A stretch of DNA of 64,000 nt from Prevotella sp. UBA6447 (GTDB lineage Bacteria > Bacteroidota > Bacteroidia > Bacteroidales > Bacteroidaceae): the NCBI GenBank assembly GCA_002437115.1, contig DJOD01000039.1, positions 6,013-70,012 on the forward strand, given 5' to 3'. The translations under genes were made by a program, and so were the position numbers. Position 1 is the stretch's first letter; each line of letters opens with the position of its first letter. The notes under the pieces are model-generated. The model did not search any database and had not been told where the DNA came from. It saw only the letters and a program-made list of their open reading frames with translations. Of this stretch, positions 1 through 9,656 are shown piece by piece.

Positions 1-80
1 CAGCAAGCCTTTACTCGTTGGGGGGCGGGGAAAAAACACGACCGCCACTTTCCTTAAAGGGGCGTAGGGGGGGTGGTATA

Positions 81-671
81 TCAAACTGACGCTGCGCGCA
101 CGCGACTCAAAGTCTCTGGAGTCATCTGCAAGTAATTAGCTATGTAAACCAAGGGCGCGCGTAGCACCACCTGCGGCAAAAGCTTGCACAGACGTAGATA
201 ACGGTCTTGAGCCGACTCAAAACGAACCAAATCAGCGTGAATCTGGCTGAAAATCAAGCTCTCTTCCAGTATTTTTCTGTAAAGGATTTGTATGTTCACA
301 TTGTGTAAGGCCACCTGTTCCAGCTTTCGCTTTGGAATCGCGTAAAGCATGGATGGTTCCAAGGCTTCCACCTGCAAGCGGCTGGGCTCTTCCTTGAAAA
401 GGCTCTCGATACACATGATGATGCCTCCTTCAGTAGCCAGGTGCTCCGTTACTTCCTTGTCCTTCTTAATGTAAAATTGCCGGATAAGCCCTTTCTCGAT
501 GTACCAAATGTCTTCACACACCTGGCCTTCCTTGAGAATAATCTCTCCCTTGGCACACTTGCGCGGCACAAGTATGCTCTCCAAGATGTCGAGCTCTTCA
601 TGGGTCATCGTACTGTAACGACGCGCCAACTCGCGCGCAATGTCACGCGTTGAGTTTTGTAACTCTTTCAT
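81..671 (-). CDS. Crp/Fnr-family transcriptional regulator
   Basis: 196 residues. Residues about 20-125 fit a cyclic-nucleotide-binding beta-roll (IILKEGQ and IWYIEKGLIRQFY are typical strands). The last 40 residues form a helix-turn-helix whose recognition helix reads MTPETLSRVR, as in Bacteroidota Crp/Fnr regulators. Ligand and targets cannot be read from the sequence, and no Fnr-type Cys cluster is visible. It follows lepA on the same strand after a 34-base gap, so the two may be co-transcribed. The start is well supported: GGAGGAGA lies just upstream of the ATG, an unusually strong Shine-Dalgarno site for this phylum. Bases 1-80, downstream of it, show no gene. Confidence 0.9.
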   Translation of the reverse strand: MKELQNSTRDIARELARRYSTMTHEELDILESILVPRKCAKGEIILKEGQVCEDIWYIEKGLIRQFYIKKDKEVTEHLATEGGIIMCIESLFKEEPSRLQVEALEPSMLYAIPKRKLEQVALHNVNIQILYRKILEESLIFSQIHADLVRFESAQDRYLRLCKLLPQVVLRAPLVYIANYLQMTPETLSRVRAASV

Positions 672-705
672 TTCTCCTCCAGTTTTAGGTTCATCGGTTT
701 ATTCG

Positions 706-2487
706 TTAGTCAAGTTTGAGCACGGCTAGGAACGCCTTCTGCGGTACCTGCACATTGCCTATTTGTTTCATTCGCTTTTTACCTTTCTTCTGTTTCTCCA
801 GCAATTTGCGCTTACGGCTCACGTCACCGCCATAACATTTGGCCAGGACATCCTTCCTAACCTGCTTTACCGTCTCTCGGGCAATAATTTTTGCACCGAT
901 TGCAGCCTGTATGGCAATGTCGAACTGCTGCCTCGGTATCAGCTCCTTGAGCTTCTCACACATGCGCCTACCCATGGTGACGGCATTGCTCTCGTGTGTC
1001 AAGGTGGAGAGCGCGTCGACGGGCTCCCCGTTGAGCAGGATGTCGAGCTTGGCCAGTTTCGACGGACGATAACTGTCAATATGATAGTCAAAAGAGGCAT
1101 ATCCCTTGGAAATGCTCTTCAGCTTGTCGTAAAAGTCGATGACTATTTCACCCAACGGAATCAGGAAATGAAGCTCCACGCGATTGCCCGACACATACTG
1201 CTGGCTGACCAGTTCGCCTCGCTTGTCAAGGCAAAGGCGCATGATAGGCCCTATGAAGTTGCTTGATGTAATGATGGTGGCACGTATGTACGGCTCCTCA
1301 ATATGGTCTATCAGCGTAGCGTCAGGCAGTCCGCTGGGGTTGTGCACTTCCTTGCAACCACCCTGTTTGTCGTAGACCATGTAGGAAACATTGGGGACGG
1401 TAGTGATGACATCCATGTTAAACTCGCGGTCAAGCCGTTCCTGCACAATTTCCATGTGCAACAATCCCAAAAAGCCACAGCGGAAACCAAAGCCTAACGC
1501 CTGTGAGCTCTCAGGCAGGAATGTGAGCGACGCATCGTTGAGCTGCAGCTTTTCGAGCGACGCGCGCAGGTTCTCATAGTCGTTGGGGTCAATCGGGTAG
1601 ACACCGGCAAACACCATGGGCTTGACTTCCTGGAAACCTTCGATAGCCTTGTCGCAGGGCGCGTCCACATGGGTGATGGTGTCGCCTACCTTCACCTCAG
1701 TGGCCACCTTGATGCCAGAGATGATGTATCCCACCTCGCCCGTGCAAAGTTCCTCGCGCGGCTCGAGATCCATCTTGAGCACCCCGACCTCATCTGCCGT
1801 ATACTCCATATCGGTTTGCACAAACTTCACCTTGTCGCCTCGGCGAATGGAGCCGTTGTCTATCTTGCAAAGCACGATGATTCCACGGAAACTATTGAAA
1901 ACGGAGTCGAAGATAAGCGCCTGCAAAGGTTTGGTAGGATCGCCTTTGGGCGAAGGAATCCGCTTGACGACAGCCTCCAGTATCTCTGGGACACCCTCAC
2001 CCGTCTTGCCACTGGCGCGTATGATATCTTCGGGGTCGCAACCCAGGAGATCCACTATCTCGTCTTCCACTTCATCAGGCATTGCATTGGGCATGTCTAT
2101 CTTGTTGATGACCGGAATGATTTCGAGATCTTGGTCAATGGCCATGTAAAGATTGGAAATGGTCTGCGCCTGTACTCCCTGGGTGGCATCCACCACAAGG
2201 AGCGCACCTTCACAAGCCGCTATGGAACGCGAGACCTCATAGCTGAAGTCTACGTGTCCAGGTGTGTCGATAAGGTTCAGCAAATACTTTGCTCCGTCTT
2301 GCTCATACTCCATCTGTATGGCATGGCTCTTGATGGTGATGCCTCGCTCACGCTCCAAGTCCATATTGTCCAACATTTGGTTTTCGGTTATCTTGATGGT
2401 CTTGGTGTATTCCAACATTCGGTCGGCTAAAGTAGACTTGCCATGATCAATGTGCGCAATGATGCAGAAATTCCTTATTCTCTCCAT
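706..2487 (-). CDS. lepA: Elongation factor 4 (LepA), ribosome back-translocating GTPase
   Basis: 593 residues, full length for LepA. The GTPase signatures are in order: AHIDHGKST (about 11-19), RGITI (48-52), DTPGH (74-78) and NKID (128-131). The LepA-specific C-terminal domain ends in a lysine-rich stretch followed by [12 protein letters not shown], typical of the family. LepA binds the ribosome and affects translocation and initiation under stress; this is family knowledge. A TAACTTTG promoter element lies about 20 bases upstream of the start codon on the minus strand. Confidence 0.98.
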   Translation of the reverse strand: MERIRNFCIIAHIDHGKSTLADRMLEYTKTIKITENQMLDNMDLERERGITIKSHAIQMEYEQDGAKYLLNLIDTPGHVDFSYEVSRSIAACEGALLVVDATQGVQAQTISNLYMAIDQDLEIIPVINKIDMPNAMPDEVEDEIVDLLGCDPEDIIRASGKTGEGVPEILEAVVKRIPSPKGDPTKPLQALIFDSVFNSFRGIIVLCKIDNGSIRRGDKVKFVQTDMEYTADEVGVLKMDLEPREELCTGEVGYIISGIKVATEVKVGDTITHVDAPCDKAIEGFQEVKPMVFAGVYPIDPNDYENLRASLEKLQLNDASLTFLPESSQALGFGFRCGFLGLLHMEIVQERLDREFNMDVITTVPNVSYMVYDKQGGCKEVHNPSGLPDATLIDHIEEPYIRATIITSSNFIGPIMRLCLDKRGELVSQQYVSGNRVELHFLIPLGEIVIDFYDKLKSISKGYASFDYHIDSYRPSKLAKLDILLNGEPVDALSTLTHESNAVTMGRRMCEKLKELIPRQQFDIAIQAAIGAKIIARETVKQVRKDVLAKCYGGDVSRKRKLLEKQKKGKKRMKQIGNVQVPQKAFLAVLKLD

Positions 2488-2507
2488 GAAATCATTTCTC
2501 TTTCGTG

Positions 2508-2567
2508 CAAAGTTAATAAAAAGAAATCATATAATTCATTCGTTTTTCCTAATTTTTATTAACTTTG
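2508..2567. promoter_or_regulatory. Divergent promoter elements between lepA and the lipoprotein gene
   Basis: Two copies of the Bacteroidota -7 consensus TAnnTTTG (both TAACTTTG) face outward: 2508-2515 on the minus strand for lepA and 2560-2567 on the plus strand for the gene at 2660. The -33 TTTG boxes are weak or absent, so start-site positions are inferred from the -7 boxes only. Confidence 0.6.
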
Positions 2568-2659
2568 CATGGTGCGGAAAGTGGCATGACAACGTATAGG
2601 GTGTCGCACGCCACGATGTCCAACCGAACGCCCATCAAACATCCACATCACTTCAAGCC

Positions 2660-3073
2660 ATGAAAAAGACTATTTTGTCGCTCCTGTTGGCCTTTTCCGG
2701 CCTCACTTCTTTCACCTCTTGCCACCACGACACGTTGGAAGACCGTGCCGAAAAAGAAGCCACAGACTACACCAGCCGCTATTGCCCCACGCCCTTTACC
2801 GACAACCAGCGCACCGACAGCGTTACTTTCACGCGCGCCGACAGGACGTTTCATTATTACTACACGCTGCGCGATGTGGCCGACAACCCCGAACTCATCC
2901 TGCAAAACAAGTCGAAACTGGCACACGCCCTGCAGGAAGACCTCAACAAAAGCACGCAAAGCAAGGTGTACAAGGATGCTGGCTTCACCTTTCATTATGT
3001 CTTTCGCTCGGCAACAACAGGCAAGACTTTGCTGGAGCAAAAGCTCAAGGGAAGCAAGGCCAATAAGCGGTAG
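2660..3073 (+). CDS. Small predicted lipoprotein of unknown function
   Basis: 137 residues. The N-terminus MKKTILSLLL is followed by a hydrophobic segment and a lipobox, SFTSC, with Cys21 as the predicted lipidated residue. The mature part is hydrophilic, Lys/Asp/Thr-rich and without a domain I recognise. It is monocistronic, reads away from lepA and converges on the phosphonate operon that ends at 3119. It starts about 90 bases after a TAACTTTG promoter element. Export to the outer or inner membrane is inferred from the signal sequence; the function is unknown. Confidence 0.75.
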   Translation: MKKTILSLLLAFSGLTSFTSCHHDTLEDRAEKEATDYTSRYCPTPFTDNQRTDSVTFTRADRTFHYYYTLRDVADNPELILQNKSKLAHALQEDLNKSTQSKVYKDAGFTFHYVFRSATTGKTLLEQKLKGSKANKR

Positions 3074-3118
3074 CCGTTCAAGCCACCACTTGTCATTGGG
3101 CAGGGCGATGACTGACGT

Positions 3119-3841
3119 TTATCCCAGCCGTTTCACCACATGCTCCTCAGCATAGCGCAAGTCGTGCTCGTCGTCAATCTCATACCAACTCACATCCTTC
3201 GCGTTGAGCACGTAGACAGGCATGACCTCCTGCGACATGTGCAGCAACTCATACTCGTATCCCAACTTGGACTTCTCGTCGGCTATGGCAGCATAGTCGG
3301 CACACATCTTCTGATAGAAAGCGCCCGACAACTTATGGATGCCAACCAGCTCGCCCTTTGCGTCGATTTTGCCACGATTGGTGGAACAACGCGTGAGCGT
3401 TCCCTTGGCGTCATGTTCCACATAATACTGGTCTTGGAACTTGGTAACCGGCGTGATGAGCATGATGTCTGAATGCGGGTCATCCATAAGTTCCGTGAGC
3501 GCGTTACGACTGTAGATAATGTCTGACTCAAGCAGCAAGAAATCGTCGTTGCCGATGGCCTGCCTACAGTTCCACAGCGTAAACATACTGTTTGTTTCCG
3601 CATAGCGGGATGAGAACACACACTCGATTTGCGGAAACCTACTTTTCAGTTGCTCGTAAGCCTCACGCTTGTAGCCCGTGCCGATGACGATGCGCTCAAT
3701 GCCACAGCTAATCAGCGTCTCGATGGAGCGCACCACCATTGGTTTTCCGCCACACTCGACAAATCCCTTGGGCATGGTCTCGGTCATGTGGCCGAAGCGG
3801 CTGCCCAATCCGGCAGCCATGATGACAGCAGTCTTAATCAT
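3119..3841 (-). CDS. Nucleotidyltransferase of the phosphonate operon (probable AEP cytidylyltransferase)
   Basis: 240 residues from the ATG at 3841, which overlaps the stop codon of the transaminase gene by 8 bases (ATGATTAA), indicating translational coupling. Residues 8-17 are the nucleotidyltransferase signature MAAGLGSRFG, and MPKGFVECGGKPM follows, as in LicC-like and phosphonate cytidylyltransferases. LLESDIIY is the likely metal-binding Asp region. The neighbours make aminoethylphosphonate, so the likely reaction is CTP plus 2-aminoethylphosphonate to CMP-AEP (PntC type), activating it for transfer to a glycan or lipid. A choline-phosphate or sugar substrate is not excluded. An upstream in-frame start at 3916 would overlap the transaminase deeply and is unlikely. 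Confidence 0.85.
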   Translation of the reverse strand: MIKTAVIMAAGLGSRFGHMTETMPKGFVECGGKPMVVRSIETLISCGIERIVIGTGYKREAYEQLKSRFPQIECVFSSRYAETNSMFTLWNCRQAIGNDDFLLLESDIIYSRNALTELMDDPHSDIMLITPVTKFQDQYYVEHDAKGTLTRCSTNRGKIDAKGELVGIHKLSGAFYQKMCADYAAIADEKSKLGYEYELLHMSQEVMPVYVLNAKDVSWYEIDDEHDLRYAEEHVVKRLG

Positions 3842-4967
3842 TGTAATGTGCTGGTATTTGTACGTTATGTTTCTCCAAAGCCTCCTTGAACACAACAAAG
3901 AAGTCGCCGATGTCACTCACGTCGATGGTTCCGAGCGAACAGAGGCGGAACGTGTCAGTGGTTGATATCTTGCCTGGGTAGATGGTGAACCCACGCTCGT
4001 AGCAATAGTCGTGCACCTGGTCGAAATCCCAATTGGGATCGTCAGGATATTTCACCGACACCACCAGTCCCGACTGTATGTCACGCTGTATGACGTCACG
4101 GAAGCCTAATGCCTCCAAGCCACGGTGTATGGCCTCGAAGGTGCGGTGGTGACGCGCAAACTTCGCCTGCTCACCCTCAGCCCAGAACTCCTTGAAAGCC
4201 TGTATGGCAGCGTAGATGGTTTGCACGGGTGGCGTGAAATGCATCTGCCCCGTCTTCTCAAAGAAATCATACTGCAAGAACAGGTTGCAATAATAAGAGC
4301 GTTTCGGATAGTCTTTCGACCGCTCAATGAGTTCACGGCTTCCGACGATGAAGCTCAATCCTGCCATGGCCATCAGTCCCTTTTGTGCCGAGGCCATACA
4401 GAAGTCCACGTTATCCTTGTGAAGGTCGAAAGGCACCATGCCGAGACTTGACGTCGTGTCGACAACGAAAATAGCACCATGCTGGTGGGCCAAGGCTCCA
4501 ATCTCGCGGATGGGGTTGAGTATACCCGTGCCCGTCTCATGGTGTGTGGTGTAAACCAACGCGATATCGGGGTGGTCGCAGAGCGCGCGCTCCACCTCGT
4601 CGAGCGAAGGGCGGTCAAAGACCGACGACTGCAGGTCCACATGGGGCAGCCCGTAATACTGGCACACCTCAACGGCACGCGACGAGTAGGCACCATTGTT
4701 GACGATGAGAGCGCGCTTTCCCTCAGGGAGGAGCGAGTTGAGACAGATGTCGATATTGATGGTTCCCGACCCGCAAAACAGCACCGCCGTGTCGGTCTTG
4801 AGGTCGCCATGAGCCATTTTGACACAGTTGTCGCGCAAGCCTTGCATCAGTCCCGCGAAATCTTTCTCACGCGGGCAAATGTCGGGCACCACCTGAGCCA
4901 TCTTCACGGTGTCAGTCGTGGTGGCCGGGCCGGGGTTGAGCAATATGTTACGTTTGATGTTTGTCAT
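3834..4967 (-). CDS. phnW: 2-aminoethylphosphonate-pyruvate transaminase
   Basis: 377 residues from the ATG at 4967; a TTG two codons further up is in frame but less likely. It is a class V aminotransferase: the opening RNILLNPGPATTTDTV is the PhnW/AEP transaminase signature, and SAQKGL holds the probable PLP-binding lysine. In a biosynthetic setting it runs from phosphonoacetaldehyde to AEP (AepZ role in Bacteroides fragilis); in catabolism it runs the other way. Placement directly after phosphonopyruvate decarboxylase, and the lack of a phosphonatase (phnX) nearby, argue for biosynthesis. Confidence 0.92.
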   Translation of the reverse strand: MTNIKRNILLNPGPATTTDTVKMAQVVPDICPREKDFAGLMQGLRDNCVKMAHGDLKTDTAVLFCGSGTINIDICLNSLLPEGKRALIVNNGAYSSRAVEVCQYYGLPHVDLQSSVFDRPSLDEVERALCDHPDIALVYTTHHETGTGILNPIREIGALAHQHGAIFVVDTTSSLGMVPFDLHKDNVDFCMASAQKGLMAMAGLSFIVGSRELIERSKDYPKRSYYCNLFLQYDFFEKTGQMHFTPPVQTIYAAIQAFKEFWAEGEQAKFARHHRTFEAIHRGLEALGFRDVIQRDIQSGLVVSVKYPDDPNWDFDQVHDYCYERGFTIYPGKISTTDTFRLCSLGTIDVSDIGDFFVVFKEALEKHNVQIPAHYND

Positions 4968-5001
4968 GATCAATGCGTTTGATTATGTTTTGCTGAAAAA
5001 A

Positions 5002-6129
5002 TCATTTTGCCAGGAAGTCCATGAGTGCCAACTTGTTCTCCTCGGGCGTTGTGGTGGGTCGGCCCAGGTCGGCCCTCGCCCCCTTTTTCACCTTCACCTC
5101 CAGAAAGAGCGGAGCCTCGTTGTCGGTCAGGTCACGCAACACGTCGGCCAAGTCGTCGGCATTGTCCACGCTGAGCACCGTCTTGTAACCACAAGAGGCC
5201 GCTATCTCCGGCAAGTCAATTTTGTAACCCACAGTAGGCTGTCCTCCGACCGAGTCGTGCACACCATTGTTGAACAGTATGTGGTAGAAATTAGTCGCCC
5301 CCATACTTCCCGCGATGGCCAACGCCCCCATGTGCATGATGACGGCACCATCACCGTCGAAGCAGTAGACATTCCTGTCGGGTTGCTGCAAGGCGATTCC
5401 TAATGCTATTTGTGAGGCGTGCCCCATGGAGCCCACTGTCAGGAAGTCGCGCTCATGCCCCTGCTGCTCGGCTGTGCGATACTCAAAGAGTTCGCGACTG
5501 ATTTTCCCGGTTGTCGACACCACGGCAGCGCGGTGGTCCAAGGAGCCCGCGACCATCTGGATGGCCTTTTCGCGCGTGAGCTCCGACTCGTCGGCCACGG
5601 TTTTCTGTAGCTTATAGTCGGCAAAAGTGCCCTTGCATATCACCAGGGCATAGGCTTCGCCCGTGGCACGAATCCGCTCTGCGGCGTGGCTCACTTGCCG
5701 AGCCGCCTCGTCCTCATCGTCCGACAATGTGGCATGCTCAATGCCCATGGTGTCAAGCAGCGGGATGGTCACCTTGCCCTGTTTCACGTGTTGCGGCTCG
5801 TCGTGCACACCAGGCTCTCCTCGCCATCCAATGATGAGGAGCACGGGAATGTGGTACACCTCGCGGTCGGTGAGCGATAGGAGGGGATTCACGGCGTTTC
5901 CCTCGCCCGAGTTCTGCATATAGACTGCGGGAATCTTTCCTGTAGCCAAGTGGTATCCCGCCGCCAAGCCGACCGCACCTCCCTCATTGGCCGCGATGAT
6001 GTTGTTGCGCGGTTCCGCGTGGTCGGTGATGTAGGCACAAAGGTTTTTGAGCAACGAGTCGGGCACTCCCGCGAAGAACGTGATGTCCTCGCCGGCAAGT
6101 GCCTCGTAGAATTTTTCAGGTTGTATCAT
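5002..6129 (-). CDS. aepY: Phosphonopyruvate decarboxylase (ThDP-dependent)
   Basis: 375 residues from the ATG at 6129 (MIQPEKFYEAL aligns with the family start; the longer frame to 6207 adds 26 unconserved residues). The ThDP-binding segment FDGDGAVIMHMGALA and the family hallmark LFNNGVHDSVGGQPT are clear. AANEGGAVGLAAG carries the catalytic Glu. It makes phosphonoacetaldehyde from phosphonopyruvate and is the first gene of a three-gene operon with phnW (34-base gap) and the nucleotidyltransferase. The enzyme that makes its substrate, PEP mutase, is not found in the window. Confidence 0.93.
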   Translation of the reverse strand: MIQPEKFYEALAGEDITFFAGVPDSLLKNLCAYITDHAEPRNNIIAANEGGAVGLAAGYHLATGKIPAVYMQNSGEGNAVNPLLSLTDREVYHIPVLLIIGWRGEPGVHDEPQHVKQGKVTIPLLDTMGIEHATLSDDEDEAARQVSHAAERIRATGEAYALVICKGTFADYKLQKTVADESELTREKAIQMVAGSLDHRAAVVSTTGKISRELFEYRTAEQQGHERDFLTVGSMGHASQIALGIALQQPDRNVYCFDGDGAVIMHMGALAIAGSMGATNFYHILFNNGVHDSVGGQPTVGYKIDLPEIAASCGYKTVLSVDNADDLADVLRDLTDNEAPLFLEVKVKKGARADLGRPTTTPEENKLALMDFLAK

Positions 6130-6285
6130 AATAGGAAATATTTTTCTAAGCCGCAACGTGTATTCTCCATATTGAAAGGTTTGGAAGAATGATTTGGCGT
6201 CACACACATTTCATTTATATAAGCAAAATTACACAAATAAAATGGCTTGGCAAATAGAACCGCTACTTTTCTCAAAAAAAATGGC

Positions 6286-6332
6286 AACACGCAAAAAAGC
6301 CACAAGCATAGCTTGTGGCTTTTTTGCGTGTT
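6286..6332. terminator. Perfect 22-bp stem terminator between yebC and the phosphonate operon
   Basis: Left arm 6286-6307 and right arm 6311-6332 are exact reverse complements with a three-base loop (ATA). The stem contains an A6/T6 block, so either strand gives GC-rich stem then T-run. It lies 24 bases past the yebC stop codon on the minus strand and about 160 bases ahead of the decarboxylase start. Confidence 0.85.
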
Positions 6333-6356
6333 ATGTAAAGAGTAAGTCCGGTGGCC

Positions 6357-7103
6357 TTATTCCTCTTCCTCGGGCTCCTCCTCAGGCTTCATGTTGGTGT
6401 ACACATTCTGCACATCGTCAAACTCCTCGAGTTTCTCCACCATCTTGTCGATGGTCTCACGCTGCTCGGGCGTCACGTCCTTCAAGTCGGTCGGGATGCG
6501 CGTGAACTCAGCACTGGTAATTTCGAAGCCATTGTCTTCCAAGTGCTTCTGGATATCACCGAAGCTGGTGGGGTCGCCATAAATGGTAATCTCACCTGTC
6601 TCCTCGTCGTAGTCGTAATCCTCGTCGACACCATAGTCGATGAAGTCGAGGATGAGTTCGTCCATGTCAGTATCGTCTTTCTTCTTGAACGTGAAGACAC
6701 ACTTGTGGTCGAAGAGGAAACTGAGCGACCCCTGCGTTCCCAGGTTGCCGTTAAACTTGTTGAACACCGAACGCACATCGGCCACGGTACGCGTGGTGTT
6801 ATCGGTCAGCGCTTCGACGAAGATGGCAATGCCGTGGGGGCCGTATCCCTCATAGGGCACTTCCTTGTAATCGCTGGTGTCCTTACCCATGGCGTTCTTG
6901 ATGGCACGCGTGATGTTGTCCTTAGGCATGTTCTCGCGCTTGCACGTGGCGATAATGGCACGTAAGCGTGGGTTGTTCTCAGGTTCGCCGCCACCTGCCT
7001 TCACGGCGATGGCAATCTCCTTGCCCAGTTTGGTAAACGTGCGGGCCATGTGCCCCCATCTCTTCAGCTTTGTCGCTTTGCGATATTCAAATGCTCTTCC
7101 CAT
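6357..7103 (-). CDS. yebC: YebC/PmpR-family protein (TACO1-like)
   Basis: 248 residues, full length. The start MGRAFEYRKATKLKRWG and the segments NNPRLRAIIATCKRENMPKDN and YEGYGPHG are diagnostic. The tail is acidic (PEEEPEEEE). YebC proteins act as a DNA-binding regulator in some bacteria and as a translation factor that relieves stalling in others; nothing here decides between them. It lies 12 bases after pheT on the same strand and is probably co-transcribed with it, ending in the strong terminator at 6286-6332. Confidence 0.95.
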   Translation of the reverse strand: MGRAFEYRKATKLKRWGHMARTFTKLGKEIAIAVKAGGGEPENNPRLRAIIATCKRENMPKDNITRAIKNAMGKDTSDYKEVPYEGYGPHGIAIFVEALTDNTTRTVADVRSVFNKFNGNLGTQGSLSFLFDHKCVFTFKKKDDTDMDELILDFIDYGVDEDYDYDEETGEITIYGDPTSFGDIQKHLEDNGFEITSAEFTRIPTDLKDVTPEQRETIDKMVEKLEEFDDVQNVYTNMKPEEEPEEEE

Positions 7104-7115
7104 TGGAAATGTAGT

Positions 7116-9584
7116 TTATCGGAGTTCGGCTCCGAGTTTATTGGTTAAATTTTTAATGATTTTCTGCATGATGGCCTCAATCTGCTTGTCATTGAGGGTG
7201 CGCTCATCATCCTCCAGGATGAAGTTGACGGCATAACTCTTCTTGCCCGCAGGCAGGTTCTTGCCCTGATAGACATCGAACAGCACGACCTTGCGCAGGA
7301 TTTTCTTCTCGCTTTGGCGGGCGATCTGCTCAATCTGCGCAAACTCCACTGTACTGTCAACGAGCAAGGCCAAGTCGCGACTGACAGCTGGGAACTTGGA
7401 GAGCTCCTTGAACTGCACCTTGTTCTTCTTGATGACCTTCATCACAGCCGACCAGTTGAACTCGGCATAGTAGACATCTTTCTCGACACCACACTCATGG
7501 CAGACCTTCTTGGCAAGCTTTCCATACTCGCAGAGAACCTTGCCCACACGGTTCTTCAAGGTGAGCGCCTCCGAGAAGAGATTGTTCTCCGACTTGCTGG
7601 TTACCACCAATCCCTCGGGAATGCCCACGCGGCGCAGGATGTTCTCCACGTATGCCTTCAGCTCATAGAAACTCGATGCCTCGTCGGGATGTGCCCACGA
7701 TCCCTCCACGCGCATGCCGGTGACCCACAAGGCAAGGTGGTTCTCCTGCGAGTAGGCGCTGATTGAAGCGTCGTGGTCGTCTTTCTCGGGTGCATAGTGG
7801 TAGGTGTTTCCCAACTCGAAGAACTTCAGGTTGGCACGCTTGCGGTTGATGTTGCGGGCCAGCGACTCCAGTCCGCCAAACACGAGCGTCTGTCGCATCA
7901 CGCCGAGGTCGGCGCTAAGGGGGTTCATCACCTTGGCCGCCGTGGCCCAGCGGTAAGTGTTGAGCTCGTCCTTGTCGTAGTAGCTCTGCTTCGTCATCGA
8001 GTTGTTCAGTATCTCGTTGAAGCCACATCCCACAAGTTGCTCGCTAACGATGTTGGTCAGCTTGTGCTCACGGTCTTGCTCATCAGGCACGGTGAGCGAC
8101 GACTTCAGCTGCGTGGGAATCTCCACGTTGTTGTATCCGTAGATGCGCAAGATGTCCTCCACCACATCGCAGGGACGCTTCACGTCCACGCGGTAGGCCG
8201 GCACCACAAGGTCGAGACCCTTGTCATCCTCGGCGGTTATCTTCATCTCCAGGCTTGTGGCAATGCGCTTGATGGTGTCCTCGCCCAGCTTTTTGCCTAT
8301 CAAGCGGTCGCAATACTCATAGTTGAGCCGCACGGGGAAGTCGGGCAGCGGGTCGGGATAAACGTCCTTAATCTGCATGGAGACCTTTCCGCCTGTCAGC
8401 TGCTGGCAGAGTATGGCCGCCTGCTTGAGGGCATAAAGGGTGCCATTGGGATCGACACCCCGCTCAAAGCGGAAGCTGGCATCGGTAGACAAGCCATGGC
8501 GGCGCGCGCTCTTGCGAATCCACGTGGGATGGAAATAGGCGCTCTCGAGCACCACGTTCTTCGTGGTCTCATAGGTGCCCGACCCTTTACCACCGAAGAT
8601 GCCAGCGATGCACATGGGCTCCTCGGCGTTGCAGATGCTCAAGTCGTGCTCACCAAGGATGTGCTCCTCACCGTCGAGCGTCACAAACTTCGTGCCCTCG
8701 GGCTGCGTGCGCACCACGATCTTATGGCCTTTCACCATGTCGGCGTCAAAGCAATGCATGGGCTGCCCGTAAGCCATCATGACGTAGTTGGTGATGTCCA
8801 CGATGTTGTTGATGGGGCGGAGACCAATGGCCGTCAGCTTGTCCTGCATCCACTTAGGGCTGTCTTTCACATCGCAACCTGTGACGCTGACGCAAGCATA
8901 GCGCTTGCAGGCCTCACGGTTCTCTATCTCCACGTCGATGGGCAAGTCCTCATTGTCGACCGTGAACTGGCCACAGTCGGGACGGTGAAGGCTTGTCTTG
9001 TAGCCGCGCTGCACCAGCCACGCATAGAGGTCGCGAGCCACGCCATAGTGGCTCAGCGCGTCTGCACGGTTGGCGGTGATGTCGATGTCAATCACCCAGT
9101 CGCTTTCCAAGTGGTAATATTCGGCGGCGGGCATCCCCACCACAGCGTCGGTGGGCAGCACGATGATGCCGGCGTGGTCGGTTCCCACGCCAATCTCGTC
9201 CTCTGCGCAAATCATGCCGTAGCTCTCCACGCCGCGCAGCTTCGACTTCTTGATGGTAAACTCCTTGTCGCCATCATAGAGCACACAGCCGAGGTCTGCC
9301 ACAATCACCTTCTGGCCAGCGGCCACATTGGGCGCTCCGCAAACTATCTGCTGCGGATCGCCTTTGCCCAAGTCCACCTGGGTAATATGCAAATGATCGC
9401 TATTGGGATGTGGCTCACAAGTGAGCACCTTGCCCACGAAAAGGCCTTTCAAGCCGCCCTTGATGGCCTGCACCTCGTCCAGCGCATCCACCTCAAGGCC
9501 CGTCGATGTCAGCGCGTCAGCGGTTTCCTGGGGAGTGAGGTCGAAGTCGACATATTCTTTCAGCCACTTGTATGAAATCTTCAT
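7116..9584 (-). CDS. pheT: Phenylalanine-tRNA ligase beta subunit
   Basis: 822 residues, full length for bacterial PheT. An EMAP-II-like tRNA-binding domain covers about 40-150 (CEPHPNSDHLHITQVDLG). B3/B4 and B5 domains follow, with a catalytic-like core, and the C-terminus is the FDX-ACB anticodon-binding domain (KFPAVSRDLALLVD, then FILEDDERTLNDKQIE). It works with PheS, which is not in the window; separation of pheS and pheT is common in Bacteroidota. A canonical promoter lies 42-72 bases upstream and yebC follows. Confidence 0.97.
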   Translation of the reverse strand: MKISYKWLKEYVDFDLTPQETADALTSTGLEVDALDEVQAIKGGLKGLFVGKVLTCEPHPNSDHLHITQVDLGKGDPQQIVCGAPNVAAGQKVIVADLGCVLYDGDKEFTIKKSKLRGVESYGMICAEDEIGVGTDHAGIIVLPTDAVVGMPAAEYYHLESDWVIDIDITANRADALSHYGVARDLYAWLVQRGYKTSLHRPDCGQFTVDNEDLPIDVEIENREACKRYACVSVTGCDVKDSPKWMQDKLTAIGLRPINNIVDITNYVMMAYGQPMHCFDADMVKGHKIVVRTQPEGTKFVTLDGEEHILGEHDLSICNAEEPMCIAGIFGGKGSGTYETTKNVVLESAYFHPTWIRKSARRHGLSTDASFRFERGVDPNGTLYALKQAAILCQQLTGGKVSMQIKDVYPDPLPDFPVRLNYEYCDRLIGKKLGEDTIKRIATSLEMKITAEDDKGLDLVVPAYRVDVKRPCDVVEDILRIYGYNNVEIPTQLKSSLTVPDEQDREHKLTNIVSEQLVGCGFNEILNNSMTKQSYYDKDELNTYRWATAAKVMNPLSADLGVMRQTLVFGGLESLARNINRKRANLKFFELGNTYHYAPEKDDHDASISAYSQENHLALWVTGMRVEGSWAHPDEASSFYELKAYVENILRRVGIPEGLVVTSKSENNLFSEALTLKNRVGKVLCEYGKLAKKVCHECGVEKDVYYAEFNWSAVMKVIKKNKVQFKELSKFPAVSRDLALLVDSTVEFAQIEQIARQSEKKILRKVVLFDVYQGKNLPAGKKSYAVNFILEDDERTLNDKQIEAIMQKIIKNLTNKLGAELR

Positions 9585-9625
9585 GATTCTATGGTTTGTT
9601 TATACCTATTTTTTATAAGTCCTTG

Positions 9626-9656
9626 CAAAATTACTAAAATTCCATGAACTATCAAA
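9626..9656 (-). promoter_or_regulatory. pheT promoter (TTTG-N19-TAATTTTG)
   Basis: On the minus strand TTTG (9653-9656) is followed after 19 bases by TAATTTTG (9626-9633), matching the -33/-7 consensus of the Bacteroidota primary sigma factor. It lies upstream of the pheT start at 9584. Confidence 0.8.

Noticed and set aside
3839..3916. Upstream start for the phosphonate nucleotidyltransferase
   Set aside because: It would run over the transaminase gene and adds unconserved residues; the ATG at 3841 is coupled to the stop.
7773..9575. Long open frame of about 600 codons on the plus strand opposite pheT
   Set aside because: It mirrors pheT, a certain gene. High GC at third positions opens the antisense frame; no motif or start signal fits.
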